DNA from: Aphelocoma coerulescens
Lineage: Eukaryota; Chordata; Aves; Passeriformes; Corvidae
Assembly: GCF_041296385.1 (NCBI RefSeq)
Contig: NC_091014.1
Coordinates: forward strand, 18,761,578 to 18,825,577
Direction: 5' to 3'
DNA: 64,000 nt
The position numbers were made by a program, and so were the translations under genes. Shown here piece after piece: positions 49,601-62,337 of the stretch (positions are counted from its first letter, which is position 1; every line of letters starts with the position of its first letter). The notes under the pieces are model-generated. The model worked only from the letters and a program-made list of their open reading frames with translations, was not told the DNA's origin and made no database searches.

Positions 49601-51884
49601 AAAGGATTAGGCAGGAAGCTTACTTGGTATATTTTCATACAAAATATAAAAATCTTTGGGACCAATGGAAAACAGAAAGAGGTTCAAAAATCTTCAGAAA
49701 AATAATGGCAGAAAAGGCTTTTTTGACAGCTAAGGCATTATACCTCTCTTTTAGCTGTCTGTTTTTCATAAGTACCTGCCAGAGTCTCAGATTAGATAGA
49801 AGGCTTTTGACCATTTCATATAGTCTTAACTTACTGTTATTTATGCCTTACTCATCCCATTAGACAATAAAAAGGGATATCAGGACTAATAAGATAAAAT
49901 ATAGGATATTTTGCATTGTTTTTTTATTATTTTTTCTTAGGTATTATTTAGAGACCTTGATGTCTTAGAAGTTACAGTTATAACATGACTGGGTTAAGTA
50001 AGAGAATGGCATGTCCTGTGAAGTTGCATGTAGAATGAAAGCATGACACAGGCATATTCTAAAAAAAAAAAAAAGCTGGAATTGATGTAGCTATCTAAAT
50101 TTACCTCTGGAGGAATTAAGATAATTCAACCTTACCCTCTCCCGTCTTTCGTACAGTTTTCATACATGTGCTTGTCCCTTGCCTTGCCTTATCTTGCTTT
50201 TCTCTGGTCATGGCTTTGCCAAATTGAGTGGAGTCTTCTGTCTTACTGTCTCAGTTATAGCTCCATGTGTAATCCTATCTGCTATACCGGTTCCATAGGA
50301 TGTTCAGAATTTAACAAGGCTTAAATTCTTTTGACTGTCATGGCCCATGAAGTGATTGCTAAGAGAAAGTCTTAAGGTGAGTCAAGAGTTACTGTGGGAG
50401 CAATCTGTCCTAAGCAGGCTACTCTGCTAAATCCATTAGGGCTCTACACAGTCATTTGACTCTGGATCTGATCATTTAAATGGAGAGACAGCTGGCAATA
50501 TCTCAAAGCAGCTGTTCCTTCCCTCTCTCCATGCTGCCAGGACAGGTGGTCTCTCAAAATTATCTTGTTTTTTGATAAACATATAATAAAATTGCATCCA
50601 CTTAGTTGCATTTGGCAAATTTTTAATACTTCTGTCAATCTTCATCAAACTCCTACCATTCAAAATGTTGCAATAACTGAAGACTGAATTGGCAGGTGCC
50701 TCCTACAGTACTTCTGAACAGCAGATCAGGTATATTAGAATAAATCCTGCCAGTGGTCAAGTCTAGCTGAGTCTCTGTACTCTTCAAGACACTGTAGAGA
50801 GTTTGGGTTAAGTTATCCTTTTCTGCTTACTCTTTTGCAGTGCCACTCAGGTGTTAATTTCCAAGACACTTTGTCCAAGCCAGCTTGGAACTAGGAAAAT
50901 ACACCCATTACTAGACATTAAGCATTTCTCAGTCTCCCAGGTTTGTCTGCTAAAAAAAGTAATATCTACTCACTCTTAACAAGCATTAACAAGCACTCTT
51001 AACTTTTCTTTAGAAATAAAATGAGTGAAAACATAGTCCTGTTACTTTTTTTAAAATAAATCCCACTGGAATATGCATGTTATTTCTTCAGCTTCCAAAT
51101 TACTGTTAAATTGTTTAGCATGGTTCTTCTAATAACTTCCCTCTGATGGCTCTTTTCTATATGCCTTTGGAAGTTAAATCTAATTAGAGTTGCTGTAGAA
51201 CTGTTTGGCATATTTCTCACAAAATTCTTTACCCCCTGCCCTCCTCCATACTTAATACTTCCTCATTAACTCTGAAATGAAAATGAAAAGGAATTGACAC
51301 ACATACCAGTTTTCACTCAGACAAACACAGTAGAGGTCCCCACAGAGTATCTTTGAAAACCACACTCACAGAGAATGAATAAATTAGTTTATAAAACAGA
51401 GAAAATATTTTTTTAAAATATATGACTTTCACCCAGATCTTCACTTTCTAAAATATGTCTTTTTGTTTACTGATTACCCAAGTACGTCCCTTTAGATCAA
51501 ACCCTCTTACTTTTCCAATACTTAATTGTTGTGCCTATGTATATAATCTGTATAGTAACAAATTAAATTAGGTTTAAGAAAACACATATTTCATGTGTTG
51601 TAAGAATAAAAAAGAAGCAGTGAGAAAAGGAGCCAAAACGGTTTACTGATTATAACAGTAACTATTAATGCTGATGCTCTAAAAAACCTGAATAATTTAA
51701 GCTTATATTTTAAGCTTATACAGAATTAGACTCTGTTGTTCATGATCAGGAGATTGAGAATATACTCCCTGAAGTTCTAGTGTCTTTTAAAACTGATTTT
51801 CCTCTTTCAGATTTCAAACTTTTAGGGGCAGTAAATATATTTTATATGTGCATCATGTTTTACTGTTTTAGTTTACAATTGAAA
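49601..51884. other. AT-rich non-coding stretch
   Basis: No gene or transposon is recognised. Confidence 0.5.
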
Positions 51885-52175
51885 TGGTCTTAAAATCAAG
51901 ATCGAACACAATTAGATGGGGAAAAGGGATTTTACCTTGGTATTTATTTTAAGGATCCTTAGGTGCACTGTGTACAGGTCGAATGAACCGAAATGCACAC
52001 CACAATGCACACCCCCACAATAGATAGAGTATAACATTCTAGGTCTTGCTAATTAGCATATCTATCAAAGGTTCCCCAATGAGAGGCTCAAGTGGGTCCC
52101 CCTCCCTGAGGAATCTTCCCCTGGATGGTTCTATCTTAGTTTACAAAATGTGCTCTGGAGAGGACCTTGGGGTCT
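51885..52175 (-). mobile_element. Probable retroviral LTR fragment, antisense
   Basis: On the minus strand it carries GGGGGACCCACTTGAGCC, CTAATTAGCAAGACCTAG, GTGGGGGTGTGCATTGTGG and GTACACAGTGCACCTAAGG, then an AATAAA signal (51943-51948 on the plus strand) and a short U5-like end. This order and the GC-richer composition mark it as an LTR. The upper boundary is not defined. Confidence 0.55.
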
Positions 52176-52299
52176 GGGGCTTCTAAGATGTTTTTTCTCC
52201 TAGCTTAACAAAGTAAGTCCAAGAATGTGGGCTAAAAACACTAAGAATACAAAAAGCTATAAAAAGATATATTAAAGAGGTATAAAAAAAAAGGCAAAA

Positions 52300-52490
52300 A
52301 ATCATCATGGCATCACCACCCATCCACTCACTCACTCCCCTCCACTCAACAGGAAGGGAGAGAAGATAGGACAAAAGCAGTAACAAGAAATCTCATAGGT
52401 TGAGATAAAGACGGGGCTATTGCTTACCTGTTAGAAGAGTTGGCAAAATGCATTGGACTGAAAAAAAAAAAAAAGCCTATTTAAATAGAT
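52300..52490 (-). mobile_element. ERVL-like LTR 3' end fragment, antisense
   Basis: The blocks CTCACTCCCCTCCACTCAAC, GGGAGAGAAGATAGGAC, TCATAGGTTGAGATAAAGAC and GCTTACC match the reverse complement of the last part of the ERVL-like LTRs, compare 23700-23875. Only this end of the LTR is recognisable. Confidence 0.55.
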
Positions 52491-53689
52491 TTGGCTGGCG
52501 AGAAACAAAAAGACAAACGATAAAACAGGAACTTTACTCACCCCTGTCATTGTTTAGGACCATGCAGCAATGAAATGAAACTGATCCAACATATGCAGTT
52601 AAATGTAAAAATTAGACAAAAAATATCATTGAGGTCATGTAGATAATTTTATATATTTTATTTCTTCATGTTGGGTTCTTTTAATTGAATGCCTCATTCA
52701 AGGTGTTTCTGCTTAGCTCTCCTTCTCACCCTTGTGACTATAATGTTGGCTAGAGTTAGTAATCACTATTTGTGTAAAAATTCTGTTCATATTAACCTTA
52801 TCAATCAGCTATTTTAATGTCAACATTATGATATCCTCTTTGGGTGAATTTATATCAGCATTTAAACTAGCTCAAAAGCAGAACAAATAGTCTGAAAATT
52901 AAATTATAAAAATCAACTGCTACTAAAAGAGGATACTCCTAGAACAGGTTATTTTTCCAAATCAAATATATTTGTCTCCCATATTAAACATGTATCCCCT
53001 ATGTTTATATCTGCAAGGTTTTAATTTTTTTATTTATCCACCTCTTAGTTCTGATTATTTTATAATATTAAAATAATAATAAATATAATACTAAAATTGT
53101 CATTTGATAACAAACATCTTAAAAACATGAAAACAAAGGTCAGTTTTGAAGAAAGTTCAAACAGAAGTAAATGCCTAGATGTTATATCAAGAGAAAAGCA
53201 AGGGATATTGTGTCTGTCTACACAGGCATTGATAACTCTTACAGCAATTCAGTACTTTTTTTAACCATGCTAAAATTGCTAAATGGGCCCTACTTTTGCT
53301 GTTACCCTGAGTTAATATTCATGTGGGAAAAAGGTAGTGTTGGCAAAGGTAGAATGAGTAGAAACAGGGTGAAATCTGAGTCTTTGAATGACTATACTGT
53401 TGTTCCATGTTATTCTTTTGTGGTCCCTGTACACCTGACACAACTGTTCCCTTGGGGTACCTTGCTATCCTGATTTAGACTCCCACAGCAGCTCATTAAC
53501 AGTTGCAAGACAGACCTTTTGAGAAAAGGATTTAAGAAAAATCAAAATACACTATTTAACTACTACACCTGTACATAGCCACTGACACTATTCCACCTCT
53601 ATAAAGACAGAAGGATTCCAAGAGATCTCTTACTACAACACTAAAACAAATGTACAGTAAAATCTCAGCCTGAGGTCACCAGCACCATG
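52491..53689. other. AT-rich non-coding stretch
   Basis: No gene or transposon is recognised; the 100-codon frame at 53171-53473 has no identifiable features. Confidence 0.5.
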
Positions 53690-54235
53690 GGTGGTCCCGA
53701 TCAGAAAGATGTGGAAGGAGCAATGCAGGTGCCATGCCATTCTCCCTTTGGAATGTTGGACTCTCACCTCAGATTTGAGCATTCATTTGTTTTCAGGTCA
53801 GAGTTAGGGTTCAGACAATCACAAAGCTCTAGGGACACTGGGACTGGATAAGGGATCCCAAGGCAATCACAGCACTGCACCAATATTGCTCCTTACATGT
53901 TTTTTAAACCTAGGCCACTCCATGTCCTGGGGACCTGATCTTCAGCCCCAAGCCATTATTAGGGTTAGGGTTCAGAAAAACACAAAGCCTACAGCTCCGG
54001 GCACATTGAGGCTGCAAAAGGAATGCCAAGAGGAGTATGGCTCCTTCTACACTTATTTAAACAGGACCACCCATTGTGGTGGGGACCTCATGCCCAGCCC
54101 CAAGCCATTATTAGGGTTGAGGTGAGAGTTCAGAGAACCACAAAGCCTACAGCTCCAGGGACATAGGGGTTGAAAAAGAATTTGCAATGTGTGCAGTGAC
54201 CCGGATCCATATTGCTCTTCCAGGTGCTCAAGCAG
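53690..54235. repeat. Tandem repeat, unit about 160 bp, with telomere-like motifs
   Basis: About two and a half to three diverged units. The anchor TTCAG followed by CACAAAGC occurs at 53810, 53971 and 54129 (periods 161 and 158), and CCAAGCCATTATTAGGGTT occurs at 53949 and 54100 (period 151). Each unit runs: GTTAGGGTTCAG, CACAAAGCCTACAGCTCC, GGGACA, a GCTG/AAAAAGGA block, TGCTCCTTCTA, CATGTCC- or GGGGACC-rich block, CAGCCCCAAGCC. The junctions contain TTAGGG motifs, including TTAGGGTTAGGGTT at 53959-53972. The sequence upstream to 53690 may be a further decayed unit. The short frames in it are not genes. Confidence 0.8.
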
Positions 54236-55478
54236 AACTTTGTATATATGACGTTTTTCTTTCAGAACTGGGCAGATTTTTAACCTTATCCATATTGTGG
54301 AAAATACACATGCTTGTTTGTATTTTGATAATTCTAGAAAGTAGTGAGCTCAAGGTAGTTCTCAATGTTTCTTTTTCTTTTTTTTTTTTTTTCTATTTGG
54401 CTCCTATTTTTTATCTCAGAAGCATTGTTCATGGTAAAGCAGGGAATGGATAACCAAAGCACACAGCTCTAGAACCTATCTCACCAAAGACTGCTTTGGA
54501 AACAGAGTAAACCTTATCACCTTCTAAATCTAATATTTCACACACACCTCAGCTGGGAGCAGACAGAGGTGAAGAAACATTCAAAGATACAACAAAGTAG
54601 ACCACTAGACTAATGAGGAAGAAAATCCCACCATGAACATACTTCCCCAGAACAGTCCTCAGGATGTCACATGACTTGTCAGAAACCTTCTCAATTCTAT
54701 TCTTGAGAACAGTTGTTGACCAAGACTCAGAGGGATATGGACAGATGAAGACACTACCAGGGTACAGGAGTAGGTACTGGGAAGGTTGCTCTTTTATAAC
54801 AATTTTAAGTGTATTATTGATGCTTTTTTGTATTAATGGGATAATTTGGATGACTAGATTCTTATAATGTTGATCGCACTCGCAATAAAGACATAGCTGC
54901 ATGTGTGCTATGCTCCTTTCACTCATAAGAGCATTATGGGGTAACAATGGATTATGTGTCATTTTTGAGGACAATCTATGTGATATAAGCATATAGTAAG
55001 AAAAATGCACATATACGTATAAATGTATATTAAGCATCTTTCTGAAAGAGATTTACATTGGTCACAATCCTCCTATTTGTCCTAAAGAAAAGGAAACTCA
55101 AACAAAATTTAACTAATTATAATTTTTATTCTTAGTGGGGAGTGGCAAGCTCACTTAGGTGAATGGGAAAGAGTTTTAGTCAAAAGAGACAAAATTCTGC
55201 TCTCACTCCTATCTGTAAAGTCCTATTACAGTCATGGTATTGCATCATTGAAACAGAGAGTAGAACTTGGCCTCCATAGATATGCAATTAATATTAATAA
55301 TAGCAACATTTTACATAAAGTGTATTTAATTCTTATGAAAGTTGTTAACTGTCTTAAAGATTTCAAACTTGCTTCCTGCAGCAGATCAGATAGCTCAGAA
55401 GCAAAACCAGGGAAAGCTGCTCAAATTGATTCAATGATTGTGCCTGAGTACTGGTGTGGTGGGACTGCTTCTAAAGGA

Positions 55479-55514
55479 GGGGCTGTAGCTCAGTCAGTTG
55501 GGATTGGTTGAATC
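55479..55514 (+). other. tRNA-like fragment (A-box-like start, T-loop-like end)
   Basis: GGGGCTGTAGCTCAGTCAG resembles the 5' part of a tRNA with its internal A box, and GGTTGAATC 16 bases further on resembles the T-loop (B box). The anticodon arm is missing and the D stem does not pair, so this is not a tRNA gene. It may be a decayed tRNA-derived SINE head or a chance match. Confidence 0.25.
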
Positions 55515-57341
55515 ATTCATTGCAGTTTTGAACTATTTATTTCTGTTCACAAATAGGCTTTGATTTGTAGGAATATATTTGACAGGCATCATTGTTCAAT
55601 CAATGTAGCCGGAAAAAATCCAACTTTTGGTGCCTCAGTAAAGACTCAGTCTTGCAAGGCACTGAGACTTGTCAAGGCATTTTTTATGACATGGCAATTT
55701 TGCTCTTTGAAAAATTGACTGAAGGCTTCAGGACAGTGGTGAATGACAAATAACAAACAAGACACAGCAACTGGTTTGTTTTGCCAACAGATCTTCACAC
55801 TTCAATACGGATCATCCTTCAGGACTTCTCTCTCTGATATCTATGATCAGGCAAATAACACCCTTATTCTTTTTTGTCAATATCAAATAAAAAGGGTGAA
55901 AAATAAACACTGAACTAAATGGCTATTAGAAATCTGAACAACCATTACTGCTTACTGGACTTTATAAATACCACATAAGTTTTAGGTCAAGAAAAAAATA
56001 GGAAGAAGAGGAAAAAGAAAATATAAATTGCATCTCAGTTTCTTCTACCTTGAAATTCAAAACCTAGGCAAAATGCTGCATAAGTCTGCAGTTTCACAGC
56101 AGGAAAAGAAAAAAACATTCCTCTCTAGTTTGTTTTCTTTTTCCCCTTACACACTTTACTTCACCGGCTTTGGGTTGTCTCTGGAACTCTAAGATCCTGG
56201 GATGAGCTGATTTGTCACAAAAAGTTGGTAAAATATATATTTGTATAAAAATTTATCTCTATGTTGTTGGTTCTTTTATATGTTAAAACAACTTAGGGAA
56301 AGGCTTGATAAGACTAGAAGTAGCATAAGGCAGTGGGTACAGGTAAAGAGGGAGATATATTAGCTGGAAACTGCTGGTTGACACAAATGGATCTGAAGTC
56401 TAAGTTCCATACTGTCGTGTTCTGATATCATTCTCTGTTTTGCTAACAAAAGAGCAGCATTAATTTCTCTCAAACAGTGAAACAGCTACCTGTCATGTGA
56501 CTGCACAGCGGTTTAAACACTAACCCATGAAATAGATGACCTATTACAGTAATAAATTTGAATCTCTCGTGTTTGCAAATTACTTCTTTTTTAAATATTA
56601 TTTTCCCCTTACAACTTCAAACTTAAAGAAAATGAGTAATAACTGTCTGATATTGCAGCATGTGGGATATAGTCATAATGATGGTGAAAGACTGTGGAAG
56701 TGCTAATACATGCCTTCCATGTGAACAAAGAGCCTGTTGCAAGGACAACCAACATCCTCCTTATCATTCTGCTATGCTTTCCTTTATATGGCAAATACTG
56801 TGAATCTCTGTTGAGGATTATTTCTGACCTTCAGTAAACTAAAAGAAGAGAAGTGTGTGCAAAATGTAGCATATCAAGCAATTTTTTTTTAACCCTGGAA
56901 CTTAGAGGCAAAATATATACACATCATGTTCTGTGACTGTAGAAGGTTTCTTGTTAATAAAAGATTGGGCCTGTGTCCAAGACAGCAGGGCAATACATTT
57001 GCCTATTACCCAAGAAAAGGACACAACTGCATCATGAAAAAGAGATGGTTACAGGATTAGAACTGTACTGTGTGGAAAGATTGGCTTGAAACATGTAAGT
57101 AATATAAAATGAAACACTTTGAGTATAGTGCCACATGCATACAAGAGAATTGTTTCTGTGTTTATATAACTCAGTAAATATGATCTTTGACATTTCTAGT
57201 AAAAGACCACAGCATCCAAACCACTTATTCATGACACGTATGGAGAAGTCCCAAGAAGACCCAAGTTTATACAAGGCCCAACAAAATAGGGCCTATCCTT
57301 GGCTCTTATTCAGTATGTAGTGAGCATATATAATACTCTCC

Positions 57342-57364
57342 TACTGGACTAATTTAGTCCAGTA
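57342..57364. repeat. Perfect 10-bp palindrome
   Basis: TACTGGACTA (57342-57351) and TAGTCCAGTA (57355-57364) are exact reverse complements around ATT. No flanking element is recognised. Confidence 0.85.
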
Positions 57365-58690
57365 AAAAGAGATTACTGTATTCCAAAGGACATTCAAAAG
57401 AAAGTGTCTCTCATCTTTAGGAAAATATTTGTTTTAGTGTTTCAGAATTCTTGCACAATACCATTCTTTGCAATCCATTCTATAGGAACATAAGGATCCA
57501 AAGTATAATTCATCATTCTTAAAAAGCCTGTTACCTTCTTTAATAAGATATAGAAGATGTTTCATGAAATGCTTTGACAAATTTTGACTATGTATTTTTG
57601 AAACTTCTCATTTGTTACCATTTTACTTTGTTTCTATGAACTTTTACAAGAATATAGGATCTTTGTTCCTTTGCAGCTGATCCACTAGTTTCTATTTGTC
57701 TCCCACTTGAAAATCATAATCCTGAATTTGTGACATCACAGTTATCTATAGGGGATGTTATTATGATTCTTCAAATAGAGGATTTTATCTTATCATCAGA
57801 TGGCGAATAAGGCATAAAGTCCTGAGGAAAAATTGAAAATTTGTGTTCTGTAAGTGATCTGACTGCAGCAGGGGGGAAGAGCAAAAGATTCATATATTTT
57901 CTTATGAAAATAAAAATTATTCTAATTTTAATGTGTTTCCTTGCTCAAGTTGTCTGTGAAAAACCATGAAGGTCCTCAAGTTTTAGAAACTGAATTTTGG
58001 TCAACGACAGATCCTGCTACTCCAGTACTGTTCCTCCATTTTAGTGAGGCTACTTAACATGTATTAATCCATTCAGTACAAATAAAAGTATTAAAATTAA
58101 CATTGGAAAAATCAGTAGTGTGAAAGCACACCATGTTTTAAATATTTATACAAATGTTTTGACTCAGTGATTAAAAGTCATTGTCTCTTTTCAAATGTTG
58201 GAAAGAAGTGAACAGTTGAATAATATTCACAAGAGCACTTTGAGTCTCTAATTTCTCTAAAGCCAATGCCCTGTAGCATGTAATCACTCTGCAGCCTGTT
58301 TCTACTCAGATAGCTTCCTCTAGGAAGTGTTTCAGAACTAAATTGCCCTGAAACACAGCCTTGAACTCTGTATACAAGGAGATCAAGAGATTAGACTAAA
58401 GGCAGATAGAAATTTAAAAAATCTCCCTATAAACCAGGATTTAGACCACTGTTTTAAGCTCCAAACACTTGAATTCCTTTTTCCCAGTACTGTTTTGTCT
58501 TGTATTGTTGCCTGAGTAATAGGATAAAATTACCAAAGACTATGAAACAAGATCCTCAAAAGTCCTGCTCCTAATTTTTATAAAAATCACAGTACACTCG
58601 ACTCAAAGATTTCTATATGATATCCATTTGAATCAAAACTAACTACACGTATTTCAAGCTCTGGGTCTGCCTTTAATTGGCAATTGTAGG

Positions 58691-58732
58691 TACAGGTCAG
58701 AATAAAGAATAAGCTATTACTGAAAGGGTTAT
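58691..58732. repeat. Left copy of a 42-bp direct repeat around an LTR fragment
   Basis: It aligns without gaps to 58837-58878 with 34 of 42 identical bases, seven of the eight differences being transitions. Shared cores include AATAAGCTAT and GTTAT at the end. Confidence 0.8.
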
Positions 58733-58738
58733 CAGAGT

Positions 58739-58834
58739 GTCATGGTTTAACATCAGCTGGCAACTAAATACCACTCAGCTTCTTGTTCACTCCCTGTCAG
58801 TGGCATGAGGAGAGAGAATTGGAAAAGCATAAGG
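58739..58834 (-). mobile_element. LTR 3' end fragment, antisense
   Basis: Begins TGTCATGGTTTAACATCAGC then TGGCAACTAAATACCAC and CACTCCCTGTCAGTGG, followed by GAGAGAATTGGAAAAG. This is the reverse complement of the last ~100 bases of the LTR family seen at 23942 and 29774. The rest of the LTR is absent, and the fragment is bracketed by a 42-bp direct repeat. Confidence 0.75.
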
Positions 58835-58836
58835 AG

Positions 58837-58878
58837 TACAGATCAGAGTGAAAAATAAGCTATCATTGAAAATGTTAT
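58837..58878. repeat. Right copy of a 42-bp direct repeat around an LTR fragment
   Basis: Second copy of the sequence at 58691-58732, offset by 146 bases, 81 percent identical by direct count. Confidence 0.8.
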
Positions 58879-61800
58879 ATGCTACTTACCAGGAAAAGAA
58901 AAAAGTGGATGATTTTATTCTGTTTAATAATAATTGACCTTTTATTCTGGTTCTAACACAACTGATACCACACTGCACCCCTTGAAGCTGAGATCAGAGG
59001 TTCAAAATCTTTTAAAAAAGGAGCCCCTTATAAATGTTGCTTGAAACAAAATTTCTGGACCTATAAGTAGCCAGTAATAGTAGTGCTACTGGTATTTGAA
59101 TATTTCTAAATCTGTAGCTATTGCTCTGACCTATATGAAAAAACCCAGCAATGACAATTTATATGTTAACCTTACAGTTCACTGATTGTCCATGAAGGCA
59201 TGAAGGTGCTGGAAGATCTCAGAATATCTGCAGTTACTGACAACTCATTCTGATGCTTTCAGTAAAGCAGAGAATGGTAACAAAACCTTCTTTTGCCACT
59301 CTGTAGCTAGGGCACAAGTTCTATTCTATTTATTCTATATTCTACTCTGTAACTCAGTAAAGTGTGTTGACACATCAAAATCCCACTTAAAGAAGGATTG
59401 GGAAGTTTCATAATTCTCTTTCCTAATGTGTGTACTGGTTATCTCAGTAAGGTTAAGCAAAAAGCAAGCACTTGACATTTTAAAGTTCATAAATAAAAGA
59501 ATATCTCATATTACATGCACGATGCATTGCTAACACCATAAAGTTCTGTGAGAGTATGACTTATCAACATGAATAGGGCAAACATATGTGACCACTAAAT
59601 ATCGATGTCAACATAATATACATTTGATTAAATAAATGTAATGAAATACAAGTGTATATATTTTATATATATATATATACACTTCTATATATTTTCTACT
59701 ATACTATATAACATAGTACATATAGGCATAGATATTCACTTACCATACCAAAAAAATATATTTTCTATCTAAGTGTATGCACATACATGTAAAGAGACTT
59801 CAAGCAGACCCTTTATATGCAGTGTAATTTACTTTTTTTTTTTTTTAGGAGAAAAAGTCAGTTTAACAACAACCTACCTATCAGTTTCTATTGCTTCTGA
59901 TGAGTAGTCTCATTTCAATTGTTATTATTGCTTATCTATCTGAGCTTTCTTTGTGATAAAATATGCATGAAACTAGAAGATACACCACAATTCAGAAATG
60001 CAGTTTTATAGAATAGAAGTAAAGAGAAGTAAAGATTACTTAATAAACTACTAATCTCTCAGATTATTCAGACCTGAAGGCAATTTTGTTCATGTGGTCA
60101 ACAGAGAAAATTATTCTGTTTCCTGTACGTATAGAAGAATTTAATTTACTGTGCCCATTTAGCTAGACATAAATTCAAAGATAAACTGCAAGTCCATAGG
60201 AAGTTTCAAAGCATAGAAAACTTTTATATAAATGATTACACAGATGTCTCTGGACACTATGTATCCTCTTTGCATAATTATTTTCTTATGAGTTGTTTTG
60301 AAATAAGACATAATTTGGGTCTGTTGCAGAAAGAAAGCTTATTCTTCCTGAATGCGTAAAGTGTAGAGACAGAATAACTATTCTTAATATTTATATTAAC
60401 ATAACATTTATAGTATATTGTATGAAATGCAAAAATATTTAGATTTAGATTACTTATAAGCCTTTTACCTTATATTGATTAAGGCATAGTCTAATGGAAG
60501 TGTAGCATAAAGAAAGTCATATTTTTTTACCTTTTAAACTGAGAAGCTGTTTATATCTTCAAGGCTTCCCTGTTGGATTCTGCAGAGGGAAAATAAAGGC
60601 AAAGAATGAACTGAAGAAAAGTTTATAACTGTCCAAGTGTAAGAACAGAAAAAGAAGGGAAGAGATTTGAAGTGCAACTGCTTTCTGAGTCCAGTCTTCT
60701 ACATATATCTGACAAGAAAAAAGTATTTAGATGATTTATTGTTGTGGGTGTATTATGGTCATTTAAGTTTGGATATCTGCACTAACCTTCTTGCCTTAGG
60801 GTCCCACTACAGTCAGAAGATTCAGAGAAAAAAATTTCAAGAATGACTTATTTTACCCTGAAGCAGATATTAAAAGCTGGTCAGATAATCAAAGTGATGA
60901 ATAATGCTAAAGATTCTTCCACTAACAAGTAAAAGAACTACAAAAAAACCCTACTTCATATGTAGACATCAGAATTTTAGATACCTAAAAGAAACTCAAA
61001 TTTTCTTTTCTCATTCATTTGTGTATTTATATAAAAGCTGAAAGGGTAGTTCAGTAATTGGGTTCCCTACTAAGTGGTAAAGTCACTCAAGGTATAATGG
61101 CTTGCTAGAGTCTGGGATCTGGCTTAATGCTTTTTGTTTGACTTCGCATTTTAAATTAAGTTAAACTATTATTTTAAATGATGAAGAAGAGAAGATTTGC
61201 ACACCTAAGCAATTGTTATCAACCACAACATATTTTGAAAGATTGCCAATGCCATCAGCTATCCCTTGTGCAAAGTATTTTATTAATTGTAATTATTATT
61301 ATTCATCCAGGCACTTTCAGGTTCCTCTATCATGAGTATATTCTTTGACCTAGGACATGACTCTTAAATCTGCAAGTCAGTATGAGGGAAGATGTGCACT
61401 TACAGCCTGGTTGAGATGTATGAGCGTAGCTGCCTGTGCGTGACTCTGAAAGTTTAATCAGAGTCAGTAAATCTCTTGCATTCAATTATGGGTCACTGTG
61501 TGCTATTTCTATTGACCTCCTTATTGAAGAAAGCTATTAAAGTAGGTATGTTTGTGCACTTCATACGACCACAGGCAGTTAGAGTGAAGTTTGGGGGAAA
61601 ATTTAACAGAAATGGGCAAATAACTCAGATAATTAAAGACCTGAAAAATATAAATTTATACAATAAATTGTATTTATATTGTAATGAAGCGCTATATGTG
61701 CTGTAATTGTTTAAATCAAATGTACGCTGTACTTAACTTCCCTGACTTTGAGAAGCAGGTCAGCTTCCTACAAGTAATGGAAAATACTTGCTATAGTGAT

Positions 61801-62337
61801 TTGAAGTTTGATTTCAGACAATCTTGCTTGACCACCTGCTAGTTCTGAAGTTCAGCTGTCAACAGAAAGAGTGGGTTCATAAAAGACACTCTCATCCTGG
61901 TAGAGTAGTAGATGCAGGCGCAGAGGGGTGCATGCTCTGTTTCCAAAGCTGTGTGGAGAGAGACCACCACCGTACAAGCTAAGTGTGGTGCTGCCAGGTG
62001 CAAGTTTACAGTCAGTAATATTAGCTAATAGAAACATCCACAAGAAGCAGCAAAGGGATTATTTCACATTGCTGAAAAAAATCTAAGTGGAGCTGGGGCC
62101 AGGTGTTACACAATTAAAACACTGTGTGGAAAGAGTAAATAATGCATGACAAAATAGATAAGAATGTAGCACTGCAACTACTCTGCAGTGTAAAATAAAT
62201 CTACTGACCAAAATAAAATCTGCTTGTGACTGCATTTGACACATGAAAAAATGAGTTAAGAAAGACAAGCAGGAATAAAACTGAGCTAATGGACTAGGCC
62301 CACTTACCAAGTCCTTTAAAAGGGATTCAAAGAATAA
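58879..62337. other. AT-rich non-coding stretch
   Basis: No gene is recognised. An imperfect TA-rich microsatellite lies at 59653-59730. The part from about 61830 is less AT-rich and could contain unrecognised retroviral sequence continuous with the LTR that follows. Confidence 0.45.
59653..59730. repeat. Imperfect TA-rich microsatellite
   Basis: TATATATTTTATATATATATATA-type sequence followed by interrupted TATA and ACTAT motifs. Confidence 0.8.

Larger units (their letters stand above)
54236..58690. other. AT-rich non-coding stretch
   Basis: No gene or clear transposon is recognised. A 162-codon minus-strand frame at 54549-55037 has no recognisable domain; its composition looks like chance. 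A tRNA-like scrap (55479-55514) and a palindrome (57342-57364) lie here. Confidence 0.5.

Noticed and set aside
53959..53972. Interstitial telomere
   Set aside because: Only about two TTAGGG units occur and they are part of the ~160-bp repeat unit, so a telomere fusion relic is not supported.
54549..55037. 162-codon minus-strand frame
   Set aside because: No domain, no promoter or splice context and chance-like composition. I cannot support a gene.
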